47,404 nucleotides of DNA from Treponema sp. (GTDB taxonomy: Bacteria > Spirochaetota > Spirochaetia > Treponematales > Treponemataceae). Below are positions 39,538 through 47,404 of this stretch, in pieces. The notes beneath the pieces were generated by a model that made no database searches, was not told the origin of the DNA, and saw only the letters and a list, made by a program, of their open reading frames with translations. The stretch covers positions 1 through 47,404 of the forward strand of contig JAKSLX010000021.1 of NCBI GenBank assembly GCA_024400915.1, in the 5' to 3' direction. Each line of letters starts with the position of its first letter. The stretch's first letter is position 1. A program made the translations under genes and the position numbers.

Positions 39538-41490
39538 CTACTCAAGTTTTTCGGCGGCTTCCATCCAGGCTTCGTTGAGCTCGTCAAGTTTTGCGGCAAG
39601 TTCTTCTATCTGCTTCTGGACAGTCTTTGCTTTTTCGCCGTTGCTGTAGACTTCAGGCAGTCCCATCTGGTTTTCAAGATCGGCTTTCATTTCTTCCGTC
39701 TTTGCAATTTCTGCTTCCAGGCGGTCAACTTCCTTCTGGAGCTTGCGGCGTTCAGCTTCCTGCTTTTTCTTTTCTTCATAGTCGATCTTTCCTGCAGATT
39801 TCTGTTCTGCCGGCTCTTCAACTTTCTTTGCGGCAACCTTGTTTTCTACAGCGGCAGAAGAATCTCCTACAACACCGTTTGCCTCATCCTCAAGACGCTG
39901 CATGTAGTATTTATAGTCGCCAGGGAATTCACGGGAAATACCAGGATGAAGTTCAAGAACCTTTGTTGAAAGGTCTTCGATGAATCCGCGATCGTGGCTA
40001 ACAAAGATTACAGTTCCACCGAATCCCTGCAGAGCTTCAAGGAGAACATCTTTTGAATGCATGTCCAGGTGGTTTGTAGGTTCATCGAGAACAAGAAGGT
40101 TTACAGGACGAAGCAAAAGTTCAAGCAAGGCTATGCGGCTTTTTTCTCCTCCTGAAAGAACGTTGATGCTCTTAAAAACATCATCGCCGCGGAAAAGAAA
40201 TGCACCAAGCATATCACGCATTTTTGGAATGAGATCCAACGGACTGCGCTCTTCCATATATTCAAGAATTGTCTGGTTGCCGGAAATTTTTTCAGCACTA
40301 TCCTGACTGAAGTAGCCTACGGAAACACCTGCTCCATATTTGACATTTCCAGTGTAGTCGCTGTCCACACCTGCGATCATCCTGAGCAAGGTTGATTTAC
40401 CTGCACCGTTGCGGCCTGCAACGACAAGACGCTCACCCTTTTCAACAACAAGATCAAGGTTGTTTACAACATTTGGTCCGCCATAGTTCTTGCAGATTTT
40501 TTCCAGTGTAAGCACAAGCTGACCTGAATGAGGAGCGGCAGGGAAAGTAAAATGGATTTTCTTGAGGCTTTCAGGAATCTCGATTTTGTTTTCAAGAATC
40601 TTGTCCAGCATCTTCTGGCGTTCCTGGGCCTGAGCAGCCTTTGTTGCCTTGTAACCGAAACGGTTTATAAATTCCTCAAGGTGAGCGATTTCCTGCTGCT
40701 GCTGATTGTAGGCTGCGATGAGGGAATCAAGTTCCACCTTGCGAACTTCCTCATAATGACTGAAGTTTCCAGGGTAACGCTTAAGATCTCCGCCAAAGAG
40801 TTCATAGACCTCATTGATGGTGTGGTCAAGGAAGTAACGGTCATGGGAAACGAGAAGGAATCCACCATGAAAGTCCGAAAGGAATTTTTCAAGCCAGTTG
40901 CGGGCTTCAATATCAAGATAGTTTGTAGGTTCGTCAAGAAGAAGGATGTCTGGTCCGCACATGAGGGCTTTTGCAAGGGCAATTCTCATCTGCCATCCGC
41001 CTGAAAATTCTTCAGTGCGTTTTGCAAAATCGCTGCGGTCAAAACCAAGTCCGATGAGAACACTTTCTGCAAGAACTTCACGACGGTACCAGCCGCTTTC
41101 TTCAAGCTTTGCAAGAAGTTCAGAATGCTCGATGGCTATTTTTTCTGCGTTGGAAGGATTTGACGCAAGCTGCTCTCCAAGTTCTTCTGCCTTGCGCTGG
41201 ATCTCATACCCCCACTCAAAAGCCTTGTCTGCTTCTTCTTTCAAAGTGCAGCCGCTGTGGACAAGACCGCTCTGCGGAAGATATGCAATGCGGGCATCTT
41301 TCTGAGCAACGCGTTCACCGCTGTCAGGCTCAACAAGACCTGCCATGATTTTTATGAGTGTTGATTTACCTGCTCCGTTTGCACCTGTAAGGGCAGCCTT
41401 TGTTCCAGTTGCAAGATTAACCGAAACATCTTTTAAAATATCCCTGTCGCCAAATGCCAGCGAAACTTTTGAAAACTGAATGAATGCCAT
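39538..41490 (-). CDS. ABC-F family ATPase (EttA/Uup/YkpA-like)
   Basis: This 650-residue soluble protein has twin ABC cassettes and no membrane segments, typical of ABC-F translation factors that act at the ribosome. Cassette 1 has Walker A GANGAGKST, signature EEFSGGWQMRIALAKAL and Walker B LLLDEPTNYLD. Cassette 2 has GRNGAGKST, NVLSGGEKSRIALLEL and LVLDEPTNHLD. The P-site-tRNA-interaction linker lies at about 250-300. A C-terminal coiled coil (about 570-650) is rich in Lys/Glu. It starts 14 nt after the SH3 lipoprotein gene and is probably co-transcribed. The subgroup is not assigned. Confidence 0.93.
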   Translation of the reverse strand: MAFIQFSKVSLAFGDRDILKDVSVNLATGTKAALTGANGAGKSTLIKIMAGLVEPDSGERVAQKDARIAYLPQSGLVHSGCTLKEEADKAFEWGYEIQRKAEELGEQLASNPSNAEKIAIEHSELLAKLEESGWYRREVLAESVLIGLGFDRSDFAKRTEEFSGGWQMRIALAKALMCGPDILLLDEPTNYLDIEARNWLEKFLSDFHGGFLLVSHDRYFLDHTINEVYELFGGDLKRYPGNFSHYEEVRKVELDSLIAAYNQQQQEIAHLEEFINRFGYKATKAAQAQERQKMLDKILENKIEIPESLKKIHFTFPAAPHSGQLVLTLEKICKNYGGPNVVNNLDLVVEKGERLVVAGRNGAGKSTLLRMIAGVDSDYTGNVKYGAGVSVGYFSQDSAEKISGNQTILEYMEERSPLDLIPKMRDMLGAFLFRGDDVFKSINVLSGGEKSRIALLELLLRPVNLLVLDEPTNHLDMHSKDVLLEALQGFGGTVIFVSHDRGFIEDLSTKVLELHPGISREFPGDYKYYMQRLEDEANGVVGDSSAAVENKVAAKKVEEPAEQKSAGKIDYEEKKKQEAERRKLQKEVDRLEAEIAKTEEMKADLENQMGLPEVYSNGEKAKTVQKQIEELAAKLDELNEAWMEAAEKLE

Positions 41491-41504
41491 TATATGATCC
41501 TAAA

Positions 41505-42842
41505 TTACTTTTGGAAGAAAAGCACAAGCGAATTTGATGGAAGTGATACTGTACTTATGTCTCTTCCTGTTTTTGCATCGTAACGTTTTGTCACGTTTCC
41601 TGATGTAAGGCGGATGCCATTGTCTTCTCTCTTATAGAAGAAGTTGACTTCTTTATCCGTTCCATCAAAATAAAAAGTTAAAATTCCATCCCACGAAGTC
41701 TTGAGTTCTGCAGGAACAAAATATTTTATTTCAACCTCTCCGCTACCTTTTGCACCTGAAGGAATTACAGACGGAACAAGTTTATTGAATCCAGACCATA
41801 CAAGTTCATTTCCATCATTGAAAGAAATTTTTCCGTAGTTGCCGCTCTTAAAGTCAGGACCAGAAGAAGAAATCTGTTTGTATTCATTCTGCCTACGTTC
41901 AAGTTCTTCTGCAATAATCTGCTCAAGATTTTTCCCGGAAAGGGAAGTAAAGTTATACGATTTAGGCTTACCCTTTTCATCAGCATATTTAAGGACGATT
42001 GATTTTGCACTGCGAACAACAAGCTGAAGAGGTGTATTGTTAAAATCGTATTCCTTGTCTTCAGTTTTTGTAACGCCCGAATAAGGGAATTCAAGTTCCA
42101 GATCAGGAAGAACAATTGAAATTATTCCTGTTGAATATCCTGTGCTGAATTTATATTCGGTATTGAAATAATCAAGATCAATCTGCTTTTTTGCAATCAT
42201 CGAACTGTAATACTCAGGATACCAGGTTGTATTGAGGACTTCCTCTATGAGAGTATCAACTTCTTCTTCCTCATTTTCTATTACCGCAGATGATTCAGAC
42301 ACAACTACTTCTGCCTTCATTTCAAAAAGTCTGAGATTATAACTGAAACACCATCCTTCAGTTCCGTTTGATGTAAGAACATGAAGCCATTCACCTTCAA
42401 GAGGAACACCACCATTCTGAGGAGCAACTCCATTTCCCTTATACAGAGTTTTGACAGTTTCATTTTTACGGAGACGGTACACCTGCTTTGAAGTATTCAC
42501 TTTGTCTGCACGAATCGGAAGTCCGTCAATTGCACTCTTTGCATATTTATTTTTGTATTCAGCATATTTTTCAGCACGCTTCATTGCCTTTGATTTTTTT
42601 TCAGGAGCAGAAAGCTGCCACAGAGGAAGCTCGATCTTTTCTTTTGTTTCAGGCATGCCAACCAGATAAACTTTTGAAATGTTCGACTTCAAATAAACAG
42701 GAACAACAGTCCCGTCAGAAAGTTTATGCTCGTTGTCGTTCCAAAGGACTACGCCGTATCCTATGATGCCGGAACATGAAGTTAGAAATATTGAAAACAA
42801 AAAAGTAATAATTGATATGGATGTCTTGCGGTTGAATTTCAT
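41505..42842 (-). CDS. SH3-domain lipoprotein
   Basis: This 445-residue protein has a lipobox FLTSC (acylated Cys23). An N-terminal module with VYLVGMPETKEKIELPLWQLSAP precedes a bacterial SH3 region (about 105-165: KQVYRLRKNETVKTLYKGNG...GEWLHVLTSNGTEGWCFSYNLRLFE). A beta-rich C-terminal half of unknown type follows (ISFNDGNELVWSGFNKLVPS...GEVEIKYFVP). It is probably membrane-anchored in the periplasm and may bind peptidoglycan. No ribosome site is seen; TATTAT lies 7 nt before the ATG. It is the first gene of an operon with the ABC-F gene. Confidence 0.85.
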   Translation of the reverse strand: MKFNRKTSISIITFLFSIFLTSCSGIIGYGVVLWNDNEHKLSDGTVVPVYLKSNISKVYLVGMPETKEKIELPLWQLSAPEKKSKAMKRAEKYAEYKNKYAKSAIDGLPIRADKVNTSKQVYRLRKNETVKTLYKGNGVAPQNGGVPLEGEWLHVLTSNGTEGWCFSYNLRLFEMKAEVVVSESSAVIENEEEEVDTLIEEVLNTTWYPEYYSSMIAKKQIDLDYFNTEYKFSTGYSTGIISIVLPDLELEFPYSGVTKTEDKEYDFNNTPLQLVVRSAKSIVLKYADEKGKPKSYNFTSLSGKNLEQIIAEELERRQNEYKQISSSGPDFKSGNYGKISFNDGNELVWSGFNKLVPSVIPSGAKGSGEVEIKYFVPAELKTSWDGILTFYFDGTDKEVNFFYKREDNGIRLTSGNVTKRYDAKTGRDISTVSLPSNSLVLFFQK

Positions 42843-42857
42843 GATGTAAATAATACT

Positions 42858-42887
42858 AAAAAAAGAACTGTCTTTCTAGACAGTCCT
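42858..42887 (-). terminator. Terminator of uraA-upp
   Basis: AGAACTGTCT (42864-42873) pairs with AGACAGTCCT (42878-42887) with one mismatch. On the minus strand seven T follow. Confidence 0.85.
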
Positions 42888-42932
42888 TTTCTTGTTTTTG
42901 TTAATTAAACTATAGCTTTATACAAAAATATT

Positions 42933-43571
42933 TTAGTTATCAGTTCCGAAAATTCTGTCACCGGCATCACCCAATCCAGGGCAGATGTAGGCATTTTCAT
43001 TAAGACAACGGTCAAGGTGACCAACATAAATTTTTACATCAGGATGTGCTTCCGAAAGTTTCTTAAGTCCTTCAGGAGCGGCAATGATGCACATAAACTT
43101 TATATTCTTTCCACCACGCTTCTTAATCATGCTGATTGCATCGATTGCGGAACCACCTGTAGCAAGCATTGGATCAACAACGATTATCGGACGCTGGTCA
43201 AGAAGGTCAGGCATCTTGCAGTAGTATTCTTCTGCCTGATGGGTTTCTTCATTGCGGGCAAGACCAATGTGACCAACCTTTGCAGACGGAACAAGATCAA
43301 GGATTCCGTTCATCATTCCAAGCCCTGCACGAATGATTGGAACAACTACCATTTTGCGTCCTGCAAGCATTGGAGTCTTGCACTTTTCGATAGGTGTCTT
43401 GATTTCTACATCTTCAACAGGAAGCTCACGAAGTGCTTCAAAACCCATGAGCATGGTTATTTCTTCTACAAGCTTTCGGAATTCATTTGTTCCTGTATTC
43501 TCATCACGAAGACGGGAAATCTTGTGCTGGATAAGCGGGTGGTTAAGATAAAAAATATTTTCGCTGTTCAT
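42933..43571 (-). CDS. upp: Uracil phosphoribosyltransferase
   Basis: This 212-residue enzyme converts uracil and PRPP to UMP. It has the PRPP loop VVDPMLATGGSAIDAISMIK, the uracil-site GLGDAGDRIFGT near the C-terminus, and typical LRDENTGTNEFRKLVEE at the start. Its ATG overlaps the uraA stop (TAATG), so the two are translationally coupled, giving import plus salvage of uracil. Confidence 0.96.
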   Translation of the reverse strand: MNSENIFYLNHPLIQHKISRLRDENTGTNEFRKLVEEITMLMGFEALRELPVEDVEIKTPIEKCKTPMLAGRKMVVVPIIRAGLGMMNGILDLVPSAKVGHIGLARNEETHQAEEYYCKMPDLLDQRPIIVVDPMLATGGSAIDAISMIKKRGGKNIKFMCIIAAPEGLKKLSEAHPDVKIYVGHLDRCLNENAYICPGLGDAGDRIFGTDN

Positions 43572-44890
43572 TATTCAACATCCTTTTTGATTGAAGTTTC
43601 ACCAGATTCTGAGCGGGCTGGAAGAATTGCGTTGAGGATGATTCCAACAAGAGAAGCAACTGCAAGACCAGAAAGTCCGATAGTAACTGAACCGCAGTGA
43701 ATGTTGATTGCACCTGCTGCGCTGAATTTGATTCCGATTGAAAGAACAAGGATGAGGGCTGCGATGATGACGTTGCGGCTTTCCTTGAAGTCAACCTGGC
43801 TTTCAACAATGTTGCGAACACCAACTGCAGAAATCATTCCGTAGAGAACGATGGAAATACCACCTACAGTTGCTGCTGGCATACAGCTGATGAGAGCGGC
43901 AAATTTTGGAGAGAAAGAGAAAAGAATTGCAAAACATGCTGCAAGGCGGATTACGCGAGGGTCATAAACTTTTGAAAGTGTAAGTACGCCAGTGTTTTCT
44001 CCGTATGTTGTATTTGCAGGTGCGCCAAAAATTGATGCAGTAAGAGTTGCAAGACCGTCACCAAGAAGTGTCCTATGGAGACCTGGATCATCAAAAAAGT
44101 TTCTGTTTACAGTTGAAGAAATTGCAGCGATATCTCCGATGTGTTCCATCATTGTTGCGATAGCAAGCGGCATGATTGTAATGATCGATGTAATGATGAG
44201 GGATGTGTCAGGATTCTTGAAAATTGCAAAAACAGTGTCTTCAGATTTTACAGGAAGTCCAATCCAAGGAGCATTTGCAACTGGACTGAAGTCAACCTTT
44301 CCCATGATTGCAGCAACGATGTAAGATGCAATTGCGGCAAGAAGGATAGGAAGAATCTTTACCATTCCCTTTCCCCAGATATTGAGGACAACGATTACTA
44401 GAATTGCAACGAGAGCGATAATCCAGTTTGTTGAACAGCTGTTTACGGCAGACTGTGAAAGCGTAAGACCGATTGAAACAATGATTGGTCCTGTGACAAC
44501 TGGAGGAAAGAACTTCATTACCTTCTTTACGCCAAACACCTTTATGAGTCCAGCAAGAATAAAATAAAGGAGAGCAGAACATGCAACACCGAGACAGGCA
44601 TAAGGAAGAAGTTCCTTTTCACCGTGAGGTGCAATCGCAAAATAACCTGCAAGGAAAGCAAAAGAAGAACCAAGGAATGCTGGAACCTTTCTCTTTGAAA
44701 CAAGGTGGAACAAAAGGGTTCCAAGACCTGCAAAAAGAAGTGTTGCCGAAACGCTTAATCCTGTAAGCTGTGGCACAAGAACAGTTGATCCGAACATTGC
44801 AAACATGTGCTGAACACCCAGCACAAGTGTCTTTGGTGTACCAAGTTCACGAGCATCGTAAACCGGACCTGTAATAGTTGTTTTATTCAT
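43571..44890 (-). CDS. uraA: Uracil permease (NCS2 family)
   Basis: This 439-residue nucleobase:cation symporter has about 12-14 membrane segments. Recognised motifs are QHMFAMFGSTVLVPQLTG, PAFLGSSFAFLAGY, IATMMEHIGDIAAISS with the substrate-binding Glu, GDGLATLTASIFGAPANTTYGENTGVL and AGAINIHCGSVTIGLSG. GAGG lies before the ATG, and a promoter is at 44913-44941. It forms an operon with upp. The leader is too short to contain a PyrR attenuator. Confidence 0.95.
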   Translation of the reverse strand: MNKTTITGPVYDARELGTPKTLVLGVQHMFAMFGSTVLVPQLTGLSVSATLLFAGLGTLLFHLVSKRKVPAFLGSSFAFLAGYFAIAPHGEKELLPYACLGVACSALLYFILAGLIKVFGVKKVMKFFPPVVTGPIIVSIGLTLSQSAVNSCSTNWIIALVAILVIVVLNIWGKGMVKILPILLAAIASYIVAAIMGKVDFSPVANAPWIGLPVKSEDTVFAIFKNPDTSLIITSIITIMPLAIATMMEHIGDIAAISSTVNRNFFDDPGLHRTLLGDGLATLTASIFGAPANTTYGENTGVLTLSKVYDPRVIRLAACFAILFSFSPKFAALISCMPAATVGGISIVLYGMISAVGVRNIVESQVDFKESRNVIIAALILVLSIGIKFSAAGAINIHCGSVTIGLSGLAVASLVGIILNAILPARSESGETSIKKDVE

Positions 44891-44912
44891 GATTTTTAGC
44901 CTCTAGCGTTCA

Positions 44913-44941
44913 ATTATACTACAACTTTAACTTTTTGTTTA
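44913..44941 (-). promoter_or_regulatory. uraA-upp promoter
   Basis: On the minus strand TAAACA (44936-44941), 17-nt spacer and perfect TATAAT (44913-44918), placing the start about 16 nt before the ATG. It begins just after the amt terminator. Confidence 0.6.
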
Positions 44942-44944
44942 TAT

Positions 44945-44974
44945 AAAAAATGCCCTGCCATTTCTGACAGGGCA
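44945..44974 (-). terminator. Terminator of the Amt-PII gene
   Basis: TGCCCTG (44951-44957) pairs with CAGGGCA (44968-44974) around a 10-nt loop. On the minus strand TTTTTTATAT follows. Confidence 0.87.
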
Positions 44975-45005
44975 AAAACTATTTTTAGATCATTATAGCC
45001 TTATA

Positions 45006-46739
45006 CTATTCTGAATCCTGAAGTGCGTCGTATCCGCTTTCGCCGGTTCTGACCTTGATAACATCTGCGATGTCGTATACGAAGATCTTTCCGTCACCGA
45101 TATGACCTGTATACAAAGCCTTCTTTGCAGCTTCTACAACATCCTTTACAGGAACCTTTGCAACTACAATTTCAACCTTGATCTTTGGAAGGAGCTGAAT
45201 ATCAACTGGAACACCACGGTAGTATTCGCTTGCACCCTTCTGCATGCCACAACCCATTACGTTTACAACTGTCATACCAGTTACGCCGATTGAGTTCATT
45301 GCAACCTTGAGTGTGTTGAACTTGTTCTGGCGTGTGATGATTACAACCTTGTGCAATGAACTTTCTGTTGAGCTTGGTGTTGTAGCTGGAGCAACAACTG
45401 GAACAGCCTGATCGATACTGATTCCTGCTTCTGCAGCTTCTGCCATTTCGTCAGCAGAGTACTGTGTCATGAATCCTGCATAACCAGAATCAAGACCATG
45501 TTCAAGCTTATCAAGACCTACGATTTCTTCTTCTGCTGTTACGCGAAGTCCGAAGATCTTCTTAATGATGCTGAATGTAATGATAATCATTACAACAGTC
45601 CAACAAACAATTGCAAGGATACCAGTCAACTGGATGCCAAGGAGCTTGAATCCACCACCGTAGAATACACCAGCCATCTGTTCGCCAGCTGCATCTGCGA
45701 TTGAATATCCTGGAACTGCAGGGTTAGCAAAAAGACCTGTTGCTACTGTACCCCAGATACCGTTGAGACAGTGAACTGCTACGGCACCAACCGGGTCATC
45801 GATGTGGAGCTTGTAGTCCATAATCCAAACACCGAATACAACAAGAAGACCTGCAACGATACCGATGATACAGGCACCAGCTGCATCTGTTACATCACAA
45901 GGAGCTGTGATTGCAACAAGACCTGCAAGGGAAGCGTTAAGACACATGGAAACATCTGGCTTACCGAACTTGATCCAAGTAAAGATCATACATGTTACTG
46001 TTGCAATTGCAGGAGCAATTGTTGTTGTTACGAAGATTGATGCAAGCTGTGAAAGTGATGTTGCAGCAGCACCGTTGAATCCGTACCAACCCAACCAGAG
46101 GATGAATACACCGAGGGCACCGATTGGAATGTTGTGTCCAGGGAAAGCGTTAACGCCTGTGATCTTTCCGTTCTTTTTTACGAACTTTCCGATACGAGGT
46201 CCAACCATCTTTGCACCGATGAGGGCACAGATACCGCCTACCATGTGGATACATGCAGAACCTGCAAAGTCATGGAATCCCATTGATGCAAGGAATCCAC
46301 CGCCCCATGTCCAGTGTGCTTCGATTGGGTAGATGATACCGGAAATGATTGCAGAGTATACGCAGTAAGAAAGGAACTTTGTGCGTTCTGCCATGGCACC
46401 TGAAACGATTGTAGCTGTTGTAGCACAGAATACAAGGTTAAAGATGAATCCAGACCAGTCAAAGTTTGCATAGTCTGTGAAAACCTGCCAGTTAGGTTTT
46501 CCGAGGAATCCGAAAAGAGCATTCTCACCAAGGAGAAGACCGAAACCAATAAGAATGAATGTAACAGTACCGATACAGAAGTCCATAAGGTTCTTCATGA
46601 TAATGTTACCGGTATTCTTGGCACGTGTGAAACCTGTTTCAACCATTGCGAAACCACACTGCATCCAGAATACAAGGGCTGCTCCAATAAGGAACCAAAC
46701 ACCCCAAAGATCGGAAGCTTTAGCAAATACTTCTTCCAT
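45006..46739 (-). CDS. amt: Ammonium transporter fused to a PII signalling domain
   Basis: This 577-residue fusion has an Amt channel at residues 1-415 with eleven expected helices. The pore twin histidines are His165 (SACIHMVGG) and His323 (AVAVHCLNGIWGT). A linker rich in Ala/Pro/Thr (415-460) leads to a complete PII/GlnB domain (463-577): KVVIITRQNKFNTLKVAM, T-loop MQKGASEYYRGVPVDIQLLPK, and the ATP-site B-loop YTGHIGDGKIF with RTGESG. The T-loop Tyr that is uridylylated in enteric GlnB is replaced by Val512. The domain may gate the channel internally in response to ATP/2-oxoglutarate. GGAGGT lies before the ATG, behind a leader terminator (46751-46826). A glnN paralog is directly upstream. 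Confidence 0.95.
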   Translation of the reverse strand: MEEVFAKASDLWGVWFLIGAALVFWMQCGFAMVETGFTRAKNTGNIIMKNLMDFCIGTVTFILIGFGLLLGENALFGFLGKPNWQVFTDYANFDWSGFIFNLVFCATTATIVSGAMAERTKFLSYCVYSAIISGIIYPIEAHWTWGGGFLASMGFHDFAGSACIHMVGGICALIGAKMVGPRIGKFVKKNGKITGVNAFPGHNIPIGALGVFILWLGWYGFNGAAATSLSQLASIFVTTTIAPAIATVTCMIFTWIKFGKPDVSMCLNASLAGLVAITAPCDVTDAAGACIIGIVAGLLVVFGVWIMDYKLHIDDPVGAVAVHCLNGIWGTVATGLFANPAVPGYSIADAAGEQMAGVFYGGGFKLLGIQLTGILAIVCWTVVMIIITFSIIKKIFGLRVTAEEEIVGLDKLEHGLDSGYAGFMTQYSADEMAEAAEAGISIDQAVPVVAPATTPSSTESSLHKVVIITRQNKFNTLKVAMNSIGVTGMTVVNVMGCGMQKGASEYYRGVPVDIQLLPKIKVEIVVAKVPVKDVVEAAKKALYTGHIGDGKIFVYDIADVIKVRTGESGYDALQDSE

Positions 46740-46750
46740 TTTTCATACCT

Positions 46751-46826
46751 CCAAAAAAAAAACGCGTGCCGGGGTCAAAAACATCTTCGGGGTTACATGA
46801 AGGTGTCTCCTAAACTCCGGCACGCC
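46751..46826 (-). promoter_or_regulatory. Leader terminator/attenuator of the Amt-PII gene
   Basis: On the minus strand GCGTGCCGG pairs with CCGGCACGC (46764-46772/46817-46825), immediately followed by ten T and, within 2 nt, the GGAGGT ribosome site. Polymerase must pass this terminator to transcribe amt. Inside, CTTC/GAAG closes a small hairpin with loop AUGUAACCCC. No known riboswitch fold was recognised. Confidence 0.7.
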
Positions 46827-46840
46827 ATTGTGCCATAATC

Positions 46841-46940
46841 AATTAAGAATTAGTAATTCACAATTAAGAATTAAAAATCCCCAAATAATTTTGCAATTCA
46901 CAATTTATAATTATGCATTATGAATTGTGAATTATTAATT
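46841..46940. repeat. AT-rich palindromic repeat cluster
   Basis: AATTCACAATT at 46855-46865 and 46895-46905 is inverted at 46923-46933 (AATTGTGAATT). AATTAAGAATT occurs at 46841-46851 and 46862-46872, and again at the aldolase end (14396). It fills the gap between the glnN paralog and the amt leader. Confidence 0.7.
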
Positions 46941-46943
46941 AAA

Positions 46944-47404
46944 CTATACGCGGAAGAGGAGATCTTCGTAACATGGGAAAGGTTTGTATCCTTCGCCAAG
47001 GAGTGGTTCGATCTCATCGTATACTGCGCGTGCATCAGCCATTGCTGGAACAACCTTTTCTGCATAAGCCTTAGCCGATGCAAGAGAGTCTCCGCAAGAC
47101 TTTGCTGCTTCGTGAACCTTTGCAAGTGCTTCCGATTTTTCAACAAGAGCATCAGCAAGACTGTCGAGCTTAGTGAGCACTGAAGTTTCAGCCTTTGCCT
47201 TTGCCCCAGGAACTACAGCCTTAAGGTCGATAACTGTCTTAGATACATCAGAAACATACTTGTAAACTGCTGGGAGAATGTCCTTGTAGATCATTTCCTG
47301 CATTGTGTTTACTTCGATATTAAGAAGCTGGCAGTACTTTTCGAGCTTAATGTCGTAGTGTGCTTCCATTTCTTCTTTTGTATAAACACCCATTTCTGTA
47401 AAGA
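46944..47404 (-). CDS. glnN: Type III glutamine synthetase, second copy (partial, 3' end)
   Basis: About 153 C-terminal residues are inside the window; the gene continues past its right edge. It is clearly paralogous to GlnN at 34870-36960: both contain MGVYTxxEMxxHYxIKLEKY, LNIEVNTMxEMIxKDILP, VVPGAKAxAE and a terminal LLGExYKPFPxYEDLxFRV. It lies just upstream of the Amt-PII gene on the same strand, 118 nt before the leader terminator, so glutamine synthesis and ammonium import are adjacent and may be co-transcribed. Confidence 0.93.
   Translation of the reverse strand, partial: FTEMGVYTKEEMEAHYDIKLEKYCQLLNIEVNTMQEMIYKDILPAVYKYVSDVSKTVIDLKAVVPGAKAKAETSVLTKLDSLADALVEKSEALAKVHEAAKSCGDSLASAKAYAEKVVPAMADARAVYDEIEPLLGEGYKPFPCYEDLLFRV

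Noticed and set aside
46826..46842. Sigma-54-like TGGCAC-N-TGCC sequence before amt (minus strand)
   Set aside because: The GG and GC elements are one base too far apart and lack the TTGC form, and the GC part belongs to the terminator stem.

Overview
The window looks like a chromosomal segment of a host-associated, carbohydrate-fermenting spirochaete, most likely a gut or rumen Treponema. This is an inference from gene content: type III glutamine synthetases, NADP-type glutamate dehydrogenase, an Amt-PII fusion, a tandem cyclic-nucleotide-domain regulator, a NusG domain II lipoprotein-like protein, SUMF1-domain and Sel1-repeat exported proteins, and a GH35 galactosidase with a MalEFG-type transporter. 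Moderate-to-low GC, ATG starts with GGAGG-type sites and many apparently leaderless promoters fit this. There is no rRNA, CRISPR, phage or intact insertion sequence. One tRNA gene (Thr, CGT) is present.

Layout. Positions 1-3,550: a broken Rpn-type transposase/nuclease fragment, a hypothetical gene, a SUMF1-domain exported protein and a divergent small XRE regulator with palindromic operators. 3,550-6,550: a sugar isomerase with a LacI-type operator, a membrane diguanylate cyclase and a 132-bp MITE with perfect 8-bp target duplications. 6,550-14,480: a galactoside locus (lacI, sugar-binding lipoprotein, two permeases, GH35 beta-galactosidase) controlled by TCAACACGTGTTGA operators, and a KDPG-type aldolase whose end lies in an AT-rich repeat. 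14,480-16,050: gdhA. 16,090-23,310: sbcCD and, divergently, trkAH. 23,340-32,150: small regulators and exported or membrane proteins, a tandem-CNB regulator followed by tRNA-Thr, and a PHP phosphoesterase. 32,150-39,540: UvrD/PcrA helicase, an orphan Nif11-like peptide, type III glutamine synthetase, dapB and lysC. 39,540-44,890: ABC-F ATPase, SH3 lipoprotein, upp and uraA. 45,000-47,404: the Amt-PII fusion behind a leader terminator, and the 3' part of a second type III glutamine synthetase.

The genes suggest two coordinated themes. One is uptake and intracellular hydrolysis of a galactoside. The other is ammonium assimilation (two glutamine synthetases, glutamate dehydrogenase, Amt-PII). 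The most interesting unexplained signals are in nitrogen genes. The amt leader folds into a terminator whose C-rich loop is complementary to a ribosome-site sequence shared by glnN and gdhA. Both glnN and gdhA also carry duplicated copies of their own last codons in structured 3' flanks. Other highlights are the MITE, a structured repeat region upstream of lysC, and the 50-residue Nif11-like peptide.
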